From positions 75,161,876-75,225,875 of the forward strand of contig CM056576.1 in assembly GCA_029721435.1 (NCBI GenBank): 64,000 bases of DNA, in the 5' to 3' direction. Position 1 is the stretch's first letter. Every line of letters begins with the position of its first letter. Made by a program: the position numbers and the translations under genes. The notes beneath the pieces were generated by a model, which saw only the letters and a list, made by a program, of their open reading frames with translations, was not told the DNA's origin and did not search any database. Source of the stretch: Gymnothorax reevesii. Taxonomy: Eukaryota; Chordata; Actinopteri; Anguilliformes; Muraenidae. Shown here one piece after another: positions 47,360-58,170 of the stretch.

Positions 47360-49520
47360 GAAGCATTTTTAATTAGCAGAGCATGCACACTAACATGCAG
47401 TAGCTGATAAGCAGTCATGACTTTGAATGTAATCTGTTGCGCAAAACATTTGTTTCACATCCGGTGTGAAAGCTGCTTAACACGCCCATAACGCCTGTAT
47501 TTGCATCTTTGCATTGGCTTTGAATGTAGACTAATCTGTCCAGCGAAAAATTTGTTTTGTGTCTGATGCAACAGCAGCTTTATGGATAGTACGCAACAGC
47601 TGGAGAGAGCTTGGTTATGTTATGAACATAATACAGGTTTTGTAGACCGAAAGTTCCATTAGCGCAGACAAGTTGCTTATGTGGTGCTATTGAATTGATC
47701 ACTTATACAGGAAAGAATTACCCATTTAATCTCCGCCTTTTTCGGCTTTTTATTAGCCACAACGATTTCTAAAGGGGGATGAAATTATGTCAAGGAAGTG
47801 CAGAGAAATCATTTGTAAACCGGTAGAGCTTCTGCGTTTCGCATTGCTTTCATGGTAGCACCAGAGAGCTTGCTCAGACATTTGTGAAGTATCCGGCTGA
47901 TCCCGGTCATGGATTAGTGAAGCGATCACTAACTGTAGTGGCTACAATCGGGCAACGTAATGATGAAACTGCCACATTGATGCTTACCGAAGTAACACAA
48001 GCATGCCGATCAGAATTACTGCATAAAAGTGAACCAGGAGCATTTTAGCACGACACGCAAACTAACATGCAGTAGTAACCGAGCAGTCATGACCACAGAG
48101 ACAAACCCTTGCAGAACAGGTTTTACAGACAGCAAGTTCTGTTACTGTGAATAGTTGTACCAAGCATCCAAATTACAGACAAGAATTAAAACTTAGCTTC
48201 AAATGAGGTTTATGTTCACACACCCACTGGAGAATTGATATCACTGATATCACTCTTGCATATTTAGGACACAAACATTAGCAACAGTAACTTGGCTACG
48301 TTAGCCGCTGTGCAACAGCCACAATCAACTGGCTATTACGTCAGTTTGGCTTATGCAGTAAAGCAACTTACAGCTTCTGTGTCTGAGAGTCACGGACAGT
48401 CGCGACCAAGATAGGCTTTATCTTCAGATATTTTACAAAGCCTGCCTTTGAGGCCAGTTGTTAGTGCTAGCCACCCGTAACACATTAGCTTCACTTACAT
48501 TATTTGCTATTACATGGTTACTTACAGCTTGTGGCTCCAGGCATTAGATCGATGCAACCGCTTCAGGTTTGAGAAGCAGATGAAACGCTTATCCTGTGTC
48601 GAATTATCCTTTATTGACAAAGTTGTCTTTGGTGAAATGCTGAGCACAAACAGCTAATGTTCGCTTTGGCCGTGGCTGTTTTTTGCAAGCAAACAAAAAA
48701 AGCTACCCACTGATTTCTGGTGGCATCGTCTTTTGGAAGAGGAATATTTGTTTTTTTTCGCCTCCAAAACTAAACGGACAAGTAGCTTTGGGAGAGCTAC
48801 TAACAAAATTGCACCTCAAATGATCTGCAGCTCTTCTTTTGTATTTCCAAAAGTGGAAACGCTACTAAGACATAGTATGATCTGCCGTTGTTAGTACCTG
48901 CTAGAATAGTTTCTGGTGTGGGCAGGTCCAGCGCAGTGGTGTACTCTGGCTAGGTCTGTACTAATTGGACGGCACAACCTGACGTCAGGTTTTACCCAGA
49001 TCTCGTGAAGATCTCGGGAGGGGCTGTTTAGAAAGGAAATCACGCTCACGAAATCATGTTCTTGGATAATGGCAAAATCCCTGGATCTTATATTTAGAAA
49101 CTTTTCAGAGGTTCAGCATGGACAACCAACATTATGACATAACTAATATGTATTAAGAGAAGGATCAGCATGTTAGGTCCCCTTTAATAAAGGAAAAGGG
49201 AAAACTCGGATGTTCGCCCCTATCCCTTTAAAAACATTCAGAATCGTAACACCCCTACTCAAGAAGCTGCTCTTGTCTGCCAGCCCTTATTTATCCTGAT
49301 TGGTGCCGCTAAACAATGTCATATGGGGTGCAATACCGTAATTTATAGATGAACAGGGCAGACCAAACCAAACCCTTATTTAAATTAATCATTAAAACAC
49401 TGGCTAAAGGAAAATAAAAATGACTCGGAACCATTGCACAAAATACTTAAATGGTACAGTTTTATCCTTAAGAAAATGAGCATACACTCCACCACTGAGC
49501 CAAACTTCAAAAAAGCAACA
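47360..49520. other. 2.1 kb without a supported gene
   Basis: The stretch contains scattered 'gctaatg', 'gttagc' and similar words and a region with 'ctgacgtcaggt' near 48980. No frame has recognisable protein content, and no complete transposon ends or tandem repeats were identified. It could hold non-autonomous DNA elements or introns. Confidence 0.3.
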
Positions 49521-50345
49521 TATTTGTTCTTAGGGCTGACGTTGACACCCACCAGAGAATAATGTAATTGTTGTGGCCCAGAAATGAAAAAATAAAAAGT
49601 AAAAAGATATTGTCGCGCTCAAGATGTAAATTCTTTTCTTCAGGTGCATAAAACCAGTGAATGAAAGAAGGATGGAGTAATTGGTGCGCACTCTGAATAA
49701 AAAAGACAAAAACGTCTTAGCAAAAAGAAGCAACTTTAATAAGGAGCATGAGCAGACGTTTCAGCACATCGCTATTCTCAATGTTCATGGAAATAAACCA
49801 CAGACAAACAATTAAGAAAGAGCAATAGCAATCACACAATTAACAGAGAGGTGTCATGGGAGGGGCTACACCCAAGCCAAGGTAAGTGGAAGCAAATATC
49901 CCATTAAAAAACCAAACATATTACTATTAAAATAGTTATACAGTATATAATCATAAAACACATGATGAGATCTATAAAAAACATGAGTAGTTTATATCTT
50001 CATTCATCCCTTTAGGAAAGAAGCTTTTACATTCACAGATCTAAAAAGCCTCCCTCTGTAAAAGTTTTTTATCCAAGTCCCCGCCTCTTCTGTTAGGCAA
50101 TACTAACACAATGTCCAAGAATTTCAAATCAGAAAAAGAATAAATAGCAGTGAGGAAGTGTCGGTAAACAGATGAGGTTACATCACCTCTCATGACTGCA
50201 CTCAAATGTTCCAAAATTGTAGTTCGTAAGGCTCTAGTTGTTTAACCTACATACAAACATGGCCAAGGGCAAATCAAAATATAAACAACATGTGTGGATT
50301 TACATGTAATGAACAGTTTGATTTGTTTGTAGTGGCCTAGGCCAG
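49520..50345 (-). pseudogene. Penelope-like retroelement relic (GIY-YIG endonuclease end plus 3' tail)
   Basis: The minus strand from about 50280 down to 49990 reads in one frame with two stops: PWPCLYVG, then a stop, TTRALRTTILEHLSAVMRGD, VTSSVYRHFL, then LPNRRGGDLDKKLLQREAF, a stop replacing Trp, and FFPKGMNEDIN. The order YVG...TTR...R..EH...RGGD...LL.RE..W.....PKG.NE is that of the GIY-YIG-like domain at the C-terminus of Penelope-like elements. Downstream sequence (CTGAAACGTCTGCTCATGC, TTAATAAAG-type on the minus strand) looks like the element's 3' region. Upstream RT was not seen. Confidence 0.6.
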
Positions 50346-51205
50346 GAATCAAGCACAGAGGCAAAGTACAATCCAATGGTCAGGTTAATTGACAGCAATA
50401 AGGTACAGAGGTGGAAGGAACCCCAATGGGAGAGCGCAGTGTTCAGAAAACTGTTTGACTCTAAGCTCAAAGGATAATTACAATACAGGAACTTGCAACA
50501 GATCACGAGAGCAATTAGACACAAAACACACATCACGTGGGAGGAGGGGAAATATGGACGTAAACCAATGAAATGTAACAGCACTTCTAATACACATCCA
50601 AGTAACTGAATTGGATGAAAAACAGAAGGCATTCACTCTGGGGTCATCACAGTTACAATAAATCAAAACTAACAATGTCAGATGGTACCTTTGCAGCTTC
50701 AGTGCTCAGCCTTGTGGCAAACCGGATCGTGGCCACGCTCCTCGACCACGTCAGCACACCCACAACAGCCAATTCCCCTCCCTTTCAACAATGGTGCGGA
50801 GCAGAACTTCAGCACAACGGACAGCAGACAGAGAGCCGACGTCCGTGCAGCACTCCCTAGACTTGCAGGACCGTGGACAGTTCCCACCACCTGCAAGTCA
50901 TGAAGCTAGGCGGGCCTGGAGGAGAGAGGCATGAGGGAACACAGCTGTGCCTCATAATTATCAGACAAAGCCAGAGCTGAAAAGGAGGAAACGAGCAGTT
51001 ATGAGGAGGCAGGCAAGGCGTGCGCATTGTAAGTATTCTGCAAACTGTTTCTCTTTTTTCTCCTTTTTAAGATTCCGATGGTGGGGAGAACTGGGGTTCG
51101 GGCCACAGATGATGAAGAGATGAAGCTCTCCTCCATAGCCCTCCATGGAAGCTAGAGATAAAAAAAAAAATTTAATTAACTTAAATTGCTACCAGCCCGC
51201 ATCAA
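50346..51205. other. Unassigned sequence between two retroelements
   Basis: A moderately GC-rich part at 50680-50960 has open frames on both strands. None has a recognisable motif and no splice-site pair supports an exon. It may be a further piece of retroelement. Confidence 0.3.
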
Positions 51206-51219
51206 ATTACACACGCCTT

Positions 51220-51738
51220 AGCTGCCGGGTGGCTCACACGGTAAAGGCACTGCTCTGCAGTGCAGAGGTGATCATCACGTCGCGAGTTCGAGCCCCGGCG
51301 TACCCACCGGCAGGGGTCGGCAGCTTTTTCAGAGTAGCGCACAATTGGCTATCGCGCTACAGGGTTTCAAATTGGGAAGGGACTGCCGGATTTGGGTATA
51401 TAATATATATCAGCTTTTTTCGTTGCTCCAGCGCCTCCTGTTGGCCAGACGGGCGCTCGTCAGGAAGACTCCGGGTTGGTTCATGTCCGGGTATCCTCCG
51501 CCCTAGTTCTGAACTTGCGAAGATTCAACCAATGAGTGTATAATAATCAGTGGCAGACAGGCACGTGCTTCGGAGGAGAGCCGTAAACTGTCTCACTATC
51601 CTGAGTTGGCAGCAAGGGGTCGCATACGAGCAAGCTTTGTACATAGTTCCCCAATTGGGCATTCCAAATTTGGGTGGGATTGGAGATGCCAAATTAAAAA
51701 AAAAAAAAAAAAAAAAATAAATAAATAAATAAATAAAA
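51220..51738 (+). mobile_element. tRNA-headed SINE (family S), full length with target duplication
   Basis: The head is GCTGCCGGGTGGCTCACACG with A-box-like TGGCTCACACGGTAAAGGC and B-box GCGAGTTCGAGCCCC. The body is shared with the minus-strand copy at 46985-47354, and there is a poly-A tail followed by (TAAA)n at 51695-51738. It is flanked by a 14-bp duplication with one mismatch: ATTACACACGCCTT (51206-51219) and ATTACGCACGCCTT (51739-51752). At about 519 bp it is long for a simple SINE, which suggests a composite body. Confidence 0.85.
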
Positions 51739-51767
51739 ATTACGCACGCCTTTTGATATGTATTCTT

Positions 51768-53289
51768 TATACAACCCCAATTCCAAAATAGTTTGGACAA
51801 AGTTTAAATTTTGAATAAAATCAAAACACAATGACTTTCAAATCACACCAGCCAGTATTTTATTCACAACAGAACAGAGATAACATAGCAATTGTTGAAA
51901 CTGTGAAATTTTACAATTTTATCAAATTTGATGGCTGCTACAGGTCTCAAAAAAGTTGGGACAGCGGCCTGTTTGCCAGGATGAAGCATTCCCTCTTCTT
52001 TTTAACACAGAGTGGAGGCGTCTGGGCATTGAGGAGACAAGTTTCTTGAGTTGAGCCATTGGAATATGATCCCACTCTTGTTAAATACAGGCTTCCAGCT
52101 GCTGGACAGTTTTGGGTCTCCTTTGATGGACTTTTCGTTTAATTATGTGCCAAATGTTCTCAATCGGTGAAAAATCAGGACAGCAGGCATTCACCTGCTG
52201 AAATACACAAGGCCTTCCCTGGAACCGATTTTGTCTGCAGGGGAGCATATGTTGCTTTAAAACCCTTTTTTTTTATACCTTCCAGCATTCATGGTGCGCC
52301 TTAAAACATGCAAGTGCCGCACTACAAAAGCATTAATGCATCCCCATACCATCAGAGATGCTGGCTTTTGAACAGTATGCTGATAACAGGAGGGGTGGTC
52401 TTTCTCCTATTTAGCCCAGAGGAACCAACGCCCCTGATTTCGAACAAGAATGTCAAATTTGGACTTGTCTGACCACAGGACACTTTGCCACTTTGCAAAA
52501 ATCCATTTTACATGAGCCTTGGCCCACAGAGTACAGCAGTGCTTCTGGATCATGCTCAACAATGGCTTCCTTTTGGCATGACAGCATTTTAGGTGGCATC
52601 TGTGGATGGCAGGTCAGACTGTGTTTACAGACAGTGGTTTCTTGAAGTATTCCTGGGCCCATTTAGTAATGTCAATGACAGAATTATGCTGGTGAGTGAT
52701 GCAGTGGCGTCTGAGAGCCCGAAGATCACGGGCAACCAGTAAAGGTCTTTGGCCTTGTCCCTTACGCACAGAGATTTTTCCAGTTTCTCTGAATCTTTTG
52801 ATGAAGTTATGCACTGTCAGTGATGAAACCTTCAAAGACTTTGCAATTTGACGTTGAGCAACATTGTTTTTAAAGTATTCCACTATTTTTTTTACGCAAG
52901 CCTTCATGGGTTGGAGAGCCTCTGACCATCTTTACTTCTTCGAGACTCAGCCTCTCTAAGAGATCTTTTTTATAGCCAATCATGGTACACACCTGAAGCC
53001 AGTTGATGTAATTACTTGCTTAATGTTCTTTCCACTTATTCTCTTACATAATTGCTTTTTCTGCCCTTTTTGCCTGTGTCTCAACTTTTTTGAGACCTGT
53101 AGCAGCCATAAAATTTGAAATGAGCTAATTTTGTGGATAAGAATGTAAAATGTCTCAATTTCAACATTTGAAATGTTATCTTTGTTCTATTGTAAATAAT
53201 ACGTTGGCTCATGTGATCTGAAAGTCATTGCATTTTGATTTTATTCACAATTTACAATTCGTCCCAACCATTTCAGAATTGGGGGTGTA
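51768..53289 (-). mobile_element. Tc1-like DNA transposon, full length, inactive
   Basis: Terminal inverted repeats are TACAACCCCAATTCCAAAAT at 51770 and, on the other strand, TACACCCCCAATTCTGAAAT at 53289, with TA at both borders. The minus strand encodes the helix-turn-helix part of a Tc1-type transposase at 52614-52907, with QRQIAKSLKVSSLTVHNFIK and FRETGKISVRKGQGQRP, starting at an ATG. The catalytic region further on is broken by frameshifts (WSDKSKF, ASLMVWGC and CISA-like fragments remain). The family with these ends is common in fish. Confidence 0.85.
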
Positions 53290-53631
53290 AATAACTATAC
53301 CATCGGCGGGTGGGGTTTTGTCCCTTCCTCCCGCCTAGTCTGCACCTGTTTTTGCGGTGTCTCGCTACAGCCTCTAAAAATTTTGGGTGAGGGGGGCAAA
53401 CCTAACTTTGGCTTACATAAAAATAACCAAACTTGAAGCAATCAAAACTTCTGCCCCATAGCAGCACACAGCCTTATGCCTCATGAAAATGTCAAAGATA
53501 ACTTTGAGGAAAGGATAAATCATTAATGGATTAATTTGAAACAGCTTTTGAATATTTTTCTTCAATGAATACTGTATTTCAGAACTATTTAGAAATAAAT
53601 GGACTGTCAAATGTCCCCTATAGTAGAGTAC
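53290..53631. other. Gap between Tc1 element and minus-strand terminal exon
   Basis: If the minus-strand gene is real, part of this is its 3' untranslated region. No other feature recognised. Confidence 0.3.
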
Positions 53632-53724
53632 CTAAGGGATCATGACATCAAACAAGTAATCAAGGTTTTCCATCTCATTGGTCAACTGAGTGGCTTGTCT
53701 TATTTTCTCAATAAGCGTCATGAA
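53632..53724 (-). CDS. Terminal coding exon of an unnamed minus-strand gene
   Basis: On the minus strand a pyrimidine-containing acceptor (ending CTCTGAAACAG) is followed by an open frame of 30 codons, with FMTLIEKIRQATQLTNEMEN and then DYLFDVMIP, and a TAG stop. The content is typical of a short amphipathic, probably helical protein end. Phase is 0, which matches the phase at the end of the exon at 54337-54494. I do not recognise the family. The evidence is splice signal, phase agreement and protein-like composition only. Confidence 0.55.
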   Translation of the reverse strand, partial: FMTLIEKIRQATQLTNEMENLDYLFDVMIP

Positions 53725-54336
53725 CTGTTTCAGAGTGGATATAGAGTGGAGTCAGGAAACAAGATGGCTTCAAAATGTGCCTTTCATTAATCAAACAATT
53801 TCTACTGAGTAGCAGTAGAGTTTGTGCTATTATAGGCTTGATATTGTGATTAAACTGTATATCAGCAGCGCAGTGATCCAACAGTGACTCGCTGTCGGGG
53901 GTTTGAAAGGCCTGCAGTGGACTCACAGTTCAACTGCTTTCAAAATATGATTATTCCCATTTTTGTTCACTTTAAAAATGTAAGTACTTATTTGCTGAAT
54001 TATCGAAATTAACGGAAGCCAATAATTATTATGAAATGATGACGACAAAATAATTGCCGTTTAGTTCCATTTATAAAGAGAACATAATATGGTAAAGATG
54101 GCAATAGTCTGACAACGCAAAAAATCACAAACTTTCTTTGAGGTCCATCCCTCTTTTTAATCATATCATGGTGATCAGAGACATACACATCGTAAAATGT
54201 TTCAGTGCTGTCATATCAGCGCTTATGAAAAGCCAAGCAAATTATATGGTCAAACTAACTCCACTAACTGTTCTTAAACAGGGCTTAATACACTTAAAGT
54301 AATGTATTTTCTGAAATGTAAAGAAAACTGACTTAC

Positions 54337-54494
54337 CTTCTTACTTACATGGACCTCATTGAAATGGCCTTGTTTTGGCTTCAGCTGCTGCTTTAATCTG
54401 TGGCTTGCTTCAGCGAGCTTCTGAAGTTAAAAGCGTGAGGACTGTCTCTCTTCATTTTGGAGAGCATCATGTAAACTCCACAGTTGATGCCATT
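54337..54494 (-). CDS. Internal exon of the same minus-strand gene, with an in-frame TAA
   Basis: The acceptor is TTTACATTTAG at 54495-54505 and the donor is AAG|GTAAGT at 54331-54336, with an alternative donor CAT|GTAAGT at 54343. Read from the acceptor with two leading bases, the 158-bp exon gives WHQLWSLHDALQNEERQ, then SSRF, a TAA (54427-54429), and LQKLAEASHRLKQQLKPKQG with HFNEVH. Both sides of the stop look like one coiled-coil-rich stretch. It ends in phase 0, as required by the exon at 53632-53724. Alternatively the exon starts at 54420, using an acceptor (TTTTAACTTCAG) that overlaps the stop, so the TAA would be intronic. Confidence 0.5.
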
Positions 54495-54566
54495 CTAAAT
54501 GTAAATACAGGTAGCAAATTTAATTTGAAATTAGATACAGATTAACCTGATAATTAACTTGATCAT

Positions 54567-54940
54567 TGTAACTCATACGACATTCAGAGTCGTAATTAAA
54601 ATATTCCACAGTACAATTTCTCATACCTCTGGATTTTAATCCTCTGTTATACTGCTAAAGTGTCAGATTATAGAGACATTTTGCAAATAAGGAGATATAT
54701 AGCCATTGAAATTACACAGATCACCCAGTAGAGTAAGAAAGCACATTGTCTCAATTTGTAACGCATACCACATTCAGACGATCATGATTAAAATATTCCG
54801 CAGTGAAATTTCTCATACTTCTGGATTTTGATTCTCTGTTATATTGCCTGTCACCCCGGTGTCAGATTCTTCAGACTTTTTGAAGATAATATATATTATA
54901 TTAATATTTCAACGGTGATATAGCCATTGAAATTAGACAG
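54567..54940. repeat. Diverged tandem duplication of about 190 bp
   Basis: 54567-54719 and 54758-54940 align from GTAAC(T/G)CATAC through AAATATTCC(A/G)CAGT, TTTCTCATAC, TCTGGATTTT to ATAGCCATTGAAATTA(C/G)ACAG, offset 191 bp. The second copy has an extra insert of about 30 bp. It lies upstream of the minus-strand exons, probably in an intron or the promoter region. Confidence 0.8.
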
Positions 54941-55668
54941 TCCGCTAATGCTAGCGTTGACTTGCACTTTCCGTTCTGTAACTAGTCATTTTCCCGAACC
55001 AATGCTAATGCTACAGCTAGTGATTGCTACATTCGCTCGCTAGCTATACCTTTTCTCTAATGCGAGCTTCGAACAACGGAATTAAACCGAGAGAAAGCGA
55101 CTTCGCCAATTACGTGTAGCCATGACTTTGAAACTTAACTAAGGGTATATTGATCGAAAGCACTATTACTAACCATTTCTACTAGCATTACTGGAACAGA
55201 TCTTCAATAAAAGTAGGGAGATCCCCGTTGTCATAGCTTTAAGTCCCAACCCAACCTGGCTCTCTCTACCTGCCACGGTGCCACCAAATCATCCCCTGAT
55301 CTAATTGGCTATGCAACTTGTCCTCTCCCTCCCCACCTCAACCCCCAGGGCTCACTTGCCGGGACCTCCCTGGTTAAATAAAGGTTAAATAAAATAAATA
55401 AATAGAAATTGGGCTGAATCGCTAATAACATTGACGCGCAAGCGAGCACTCACGTCATCTGCAACAGCGACACCCCACTTCAATCCCACAATGCCACGCT
55501 CCTACGCCATCACGCAACGAGCTAATTCCAAATAAATTGGAAAGTAAATAACTTTCATAACTACATATGTCACCATGACAATCATGCTGCAACAAACGCT
55601 CCATGAGTCAAGCATTTTAAAATTATCCTCACTTCAGGTTATCTCATTTTGGAGAGACAGCGCTGACG
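54941..55668. promoter_or_regulatory. Candidate bidirectional promoter region
   Basis: This is the space between the minus-strand exons and the plus-strand start at 55669. It has more CpG-containing words than its surroundings (ACGCGCAAGCGAGC, CACGTCATC, CTACGCCATCACGC at 55432-55515) and a LINE 3' tail at 55240-55406. The role is inferred only from the divergent layout. Confidence 0.3.
55240..55406 (+). mobile_element. 3' end of a non-LTR retrotransposon
   Basis: Sequence of the form 'tctctacctgccacggtgcc', 'gggacctccctggttaaata' followed by AAGGTTAAATAAAATAAATA. The (TAAA)-type tail and preceding motif fit a short 5'-truncated LINE 3' end common in fish. No coding part is included. Confidence 0.5.
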
Positions 55669-55723
55669 ATGGACGCTAGCAATTTCCATACCATTAACGA
55701 CATGCATCTGAATTCAGCAAGAG
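55669..55723 (+). CDS. First coding exon of a candidate plus-strand gene
   Basis: The ATG in CTGACGATGG opens 18 codons, MDASNFHTINDMHLNSAR, plus one base. It ends at a consensus donor, AGAG|GTGAGT at 55724. The exon is followed by an intron of about 440 bp with a plausible acceptor, and the frame continues there. The family is not recognised. The length is short, so support is the start context, the strong donor and the match in phase with the next exon. Confidence 0.5.
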
Positions 55724-56179
55724 GTGAGTAACCCATGAACAATTATATTTTATTCCTGATTAGCTGATTTTCACTTCTCTATCTAATTTTCTGGTGTTGG
55801 TAGAAATCTAACAGTTCATGTGTGAGCACAAAAATTATATTGTACTGTCATACCAGCAAACTTAAGGTAAAAATGCAGCCATAAATATTAGCTTTTTCGA
55901 AGCTCATGAGACTGGTCCAGACATGGATTGATTCAGTTACAGGCTCTGTTAAGGCTGCATGAACTTTCAATAATGAAATTCAACCAATTTTTAAAATAAT
56001 TGTATTCCATTAAAGTAAAACATTAAAAAAAAAATAATCAATTTTTGGGGCTAAGACCTTAGCACAGTGCCGTAAAAAAGGAAGGCAAAATATATGGCAG
56101 CAATTGTGTAAAATTTAAAACAATGAACAACTTATTTATATTTGAACTACTTGATAATTCTCACAGGCCAAACTTTCAG

Positions 56180-56265
56180 CAACTCTAAATCGTATGAAAC
56201 AAGAGGACGCCAAGTTTCTTCGGGCCAGGGACGAAGAAACTTTATGCATTAAAATGTGTCGCTAA
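56180..56265 (+). CDS. Second, terminal exon of the candidate plus-strand gene
   Basis: The acceptor CTTTCAG at 56173-56179 puts the frame in register with the 55669 exon and gives ATLNRMKQEDAKFLRARDEE, then TLCIKMCR and a TAA. The Lys/Glu/Arg pattern is protein-like and probably helical. Together the exons would encode 46 residues. A second acceptor (TTCTCACAG at 56158-56166) would give a different frame ending after about 28 residues, which looks less protein-like. The exon could also belong to a longer gene with alternative splicing. Confidence 0.45.
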
Positions 56266-56578
56266 GCCCAGATTGCATACGTTTTCCTTAACAGGTCAAA
56301 ATTTTTGGGGAGAATGTGCTTGGAAATTTCCTGCAGTTGTATTTTTGTCTGAAAGAATTAACTTTGATAATGGTTTTGATATAGCTTATCTGCACCATGA
56401 AATTCCCATAGCTGGAGAAAAAAAAATGCTGTATGCATGCCTGCAATACCCTAAACTAAATTTAAATGTAAGCAAAAGGCAACAAAAAATACCAAACACT
56501 GCAACAACCAATTAATGGCTTAGATCTTTCTAACATCAGCTGAAGCATCCCAGCTCCATGGAAACCTTTTATCTATAT

Positions 56579-56782
56579 CAGAGGTCTCCAATCTTTTCCA
56601 GAAAGGGCTGGTGTGGGTGCAGGCTTTCATTGCAACCAAGCAGCTACACACCTGATACTACTAATCAAGCTTATTAGCAAAGAGTCCAGGGGTTGATTAG
56701 TAGTATCAGGTGTGTAATAGCTTGGTTGCAATGAAAGCCTGCACCCACACTGGCCCTTTCTGGGAAAGATTGAGGACCCCTG
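56579..56782. mobile_element. hAT-type MITE, nearly full-length palindrome
   Basis: The left arm begins CAGAGGTCTCCAATCTTTTC. The right arm, on the other strand, begins CAGGGGTCCTCAATCTTTCC. The two match for about 90 bp each, through GGTGTGGGTGCAGGCTTTCA and ACACCTGATACTACTAATCA, so the 204-bp element could fold into one long hairpin. The 8-bp flanks (ATCTATAT and ATATATAC) agree at 6 of 8 positions, in line with an old hAT target duplication. Confidence 0.8.
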
Positions 56783-56790
56783 ATATATAC

Positions 56791-58020
56791 CATCATGGGA
56801 GCCTAACTTTGTGTAAAAGTAGGGGGGCAAAATCTGATCATAGGGAAGGGTGTACGAAAAACCTGGTGGCAATCCACCAACACCCCCAGATAAAACCTAT
56901 CCTAATAAACTTACTGGTTACACTGGGGGACAAATGAAAAAAAAAATTTTTTGGTGCCTCAGATTTTACACTTAATGCTAGTTATATTCAATCACACCGC
57001 TGAATAAGAATATGATCTTCATGTCCATCTAGCAGCTCTAGATTTGAGATAATGCACTTATATTTAAATATATCAATGATAACAAGCATAGAAAGTTTCA
57101 CCATTATCTGATTCCATTAATGTAATTTAATCATAAACAAATTATAATTGCATGAAGCCTTTTCTTTTTAAAAAGGAAATAATTGTAGTCATCCTTGCTT
57201 GCTCCTGATCAGTTGTATGTATAACAATTAGGAATATATCATCACGAAAACCAGAGTTGATGGAGAAAAACTGATGGCATATTTAGAAATCAGTGACCAC
57301 AATTTACCTGACAGGTCTAATATCTCAGATACCAAGTTCCCCAGAGTTACTGCAAAGATCCCTCACAAAACAGTATTTGTCCCTTAAAGTGGAAAATATC
57401 AGCTTTAATCCAAAATAAAATTTAAGAAAAAATTTTGAATTTGATTTAACAATGAACATTCACAGCTTACAGAATGGCTTACATTTGACAAATCTCCACA
57501 CACCCCAGTTTTCCATTCCCCAAAATTTTACATTTGATTTGTATCCTGTGATGAGTCTCAGTGCTATGTCAGAGGACCAATTCTTTAAAAGATATGAGGC
57601 AAGATAACATTTTAACGATTCCCCCCTTTATCATGCATTATGTTCAAAGTACAGGAAAAAACAAAGAAGCTTAGAAATTACTCCCGTTCTCACAAGCATT
57701 GTGAGAACAGTAGAAAATGGAGGTCATTTCTTGAATTTTGCAGCTTTTATATTGAAGTTCCAGGTCAAATTTTTTTGACTGTAACAAGCATCAAGACATA
57801 CAATGTACTTGTAGCTTCAATGCATTTACATAATATTTATCAATTGTGAGTGAGAGATTGTAAAACAGAAGGAGAGAGACAAGTAGGGGGAGTGAACTGT
57901 TCCACAAAATCGCCAAATTTTTCATTTATGTATTAGCAATTTCTTCCCTTTGATACTGTCACATCTGATCATAAGTCTGTGAGCACTGTTTATACTTATT
58001 TTTAAAGGGTGCTGAATGGG
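56791..58020. other. AT-rich intergenic or intronic sequence
   Basis: About 1.2 kb with no supported exon. Short open frames lack motifs. No tandem repeat or transposon ends were seen. Confidence 0.4.
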
Positions 58021-58029
58021 ACTCAATTT

Positions 58030-58170
58030 AGGTAGGGCTGGACGATATGGCCAAAATTTTAACCACAATATGAAGTGTTTGCATCCAAAACGCAATAAGT
58101 TCCAATATTACAAAAACTGAGAAAATTCCATTGAGCAATAGTCCTGTGCCTCTTATAAATGGTGCAAAAA
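58030..58170. repeat. Fragment resembling a 'ggctggacgatatgg' dispersed repeat
   Basis: Begins TAGGGCTGGACGATATGGCC, a motif that starts a non-autonomous repeat widely seen in fish genomes. The rest is diverged and no matching end was found. Confidence 0.35.

Noticed and set aside
51220..51300. Functional tRNA genes at the SINE heads (also at 47270-47354 and 39905-39980)
   Set aside because: A- and B-box-like motifs are present, but the sequences do not close into a full cloverleaf and are fused to SINE bodies.
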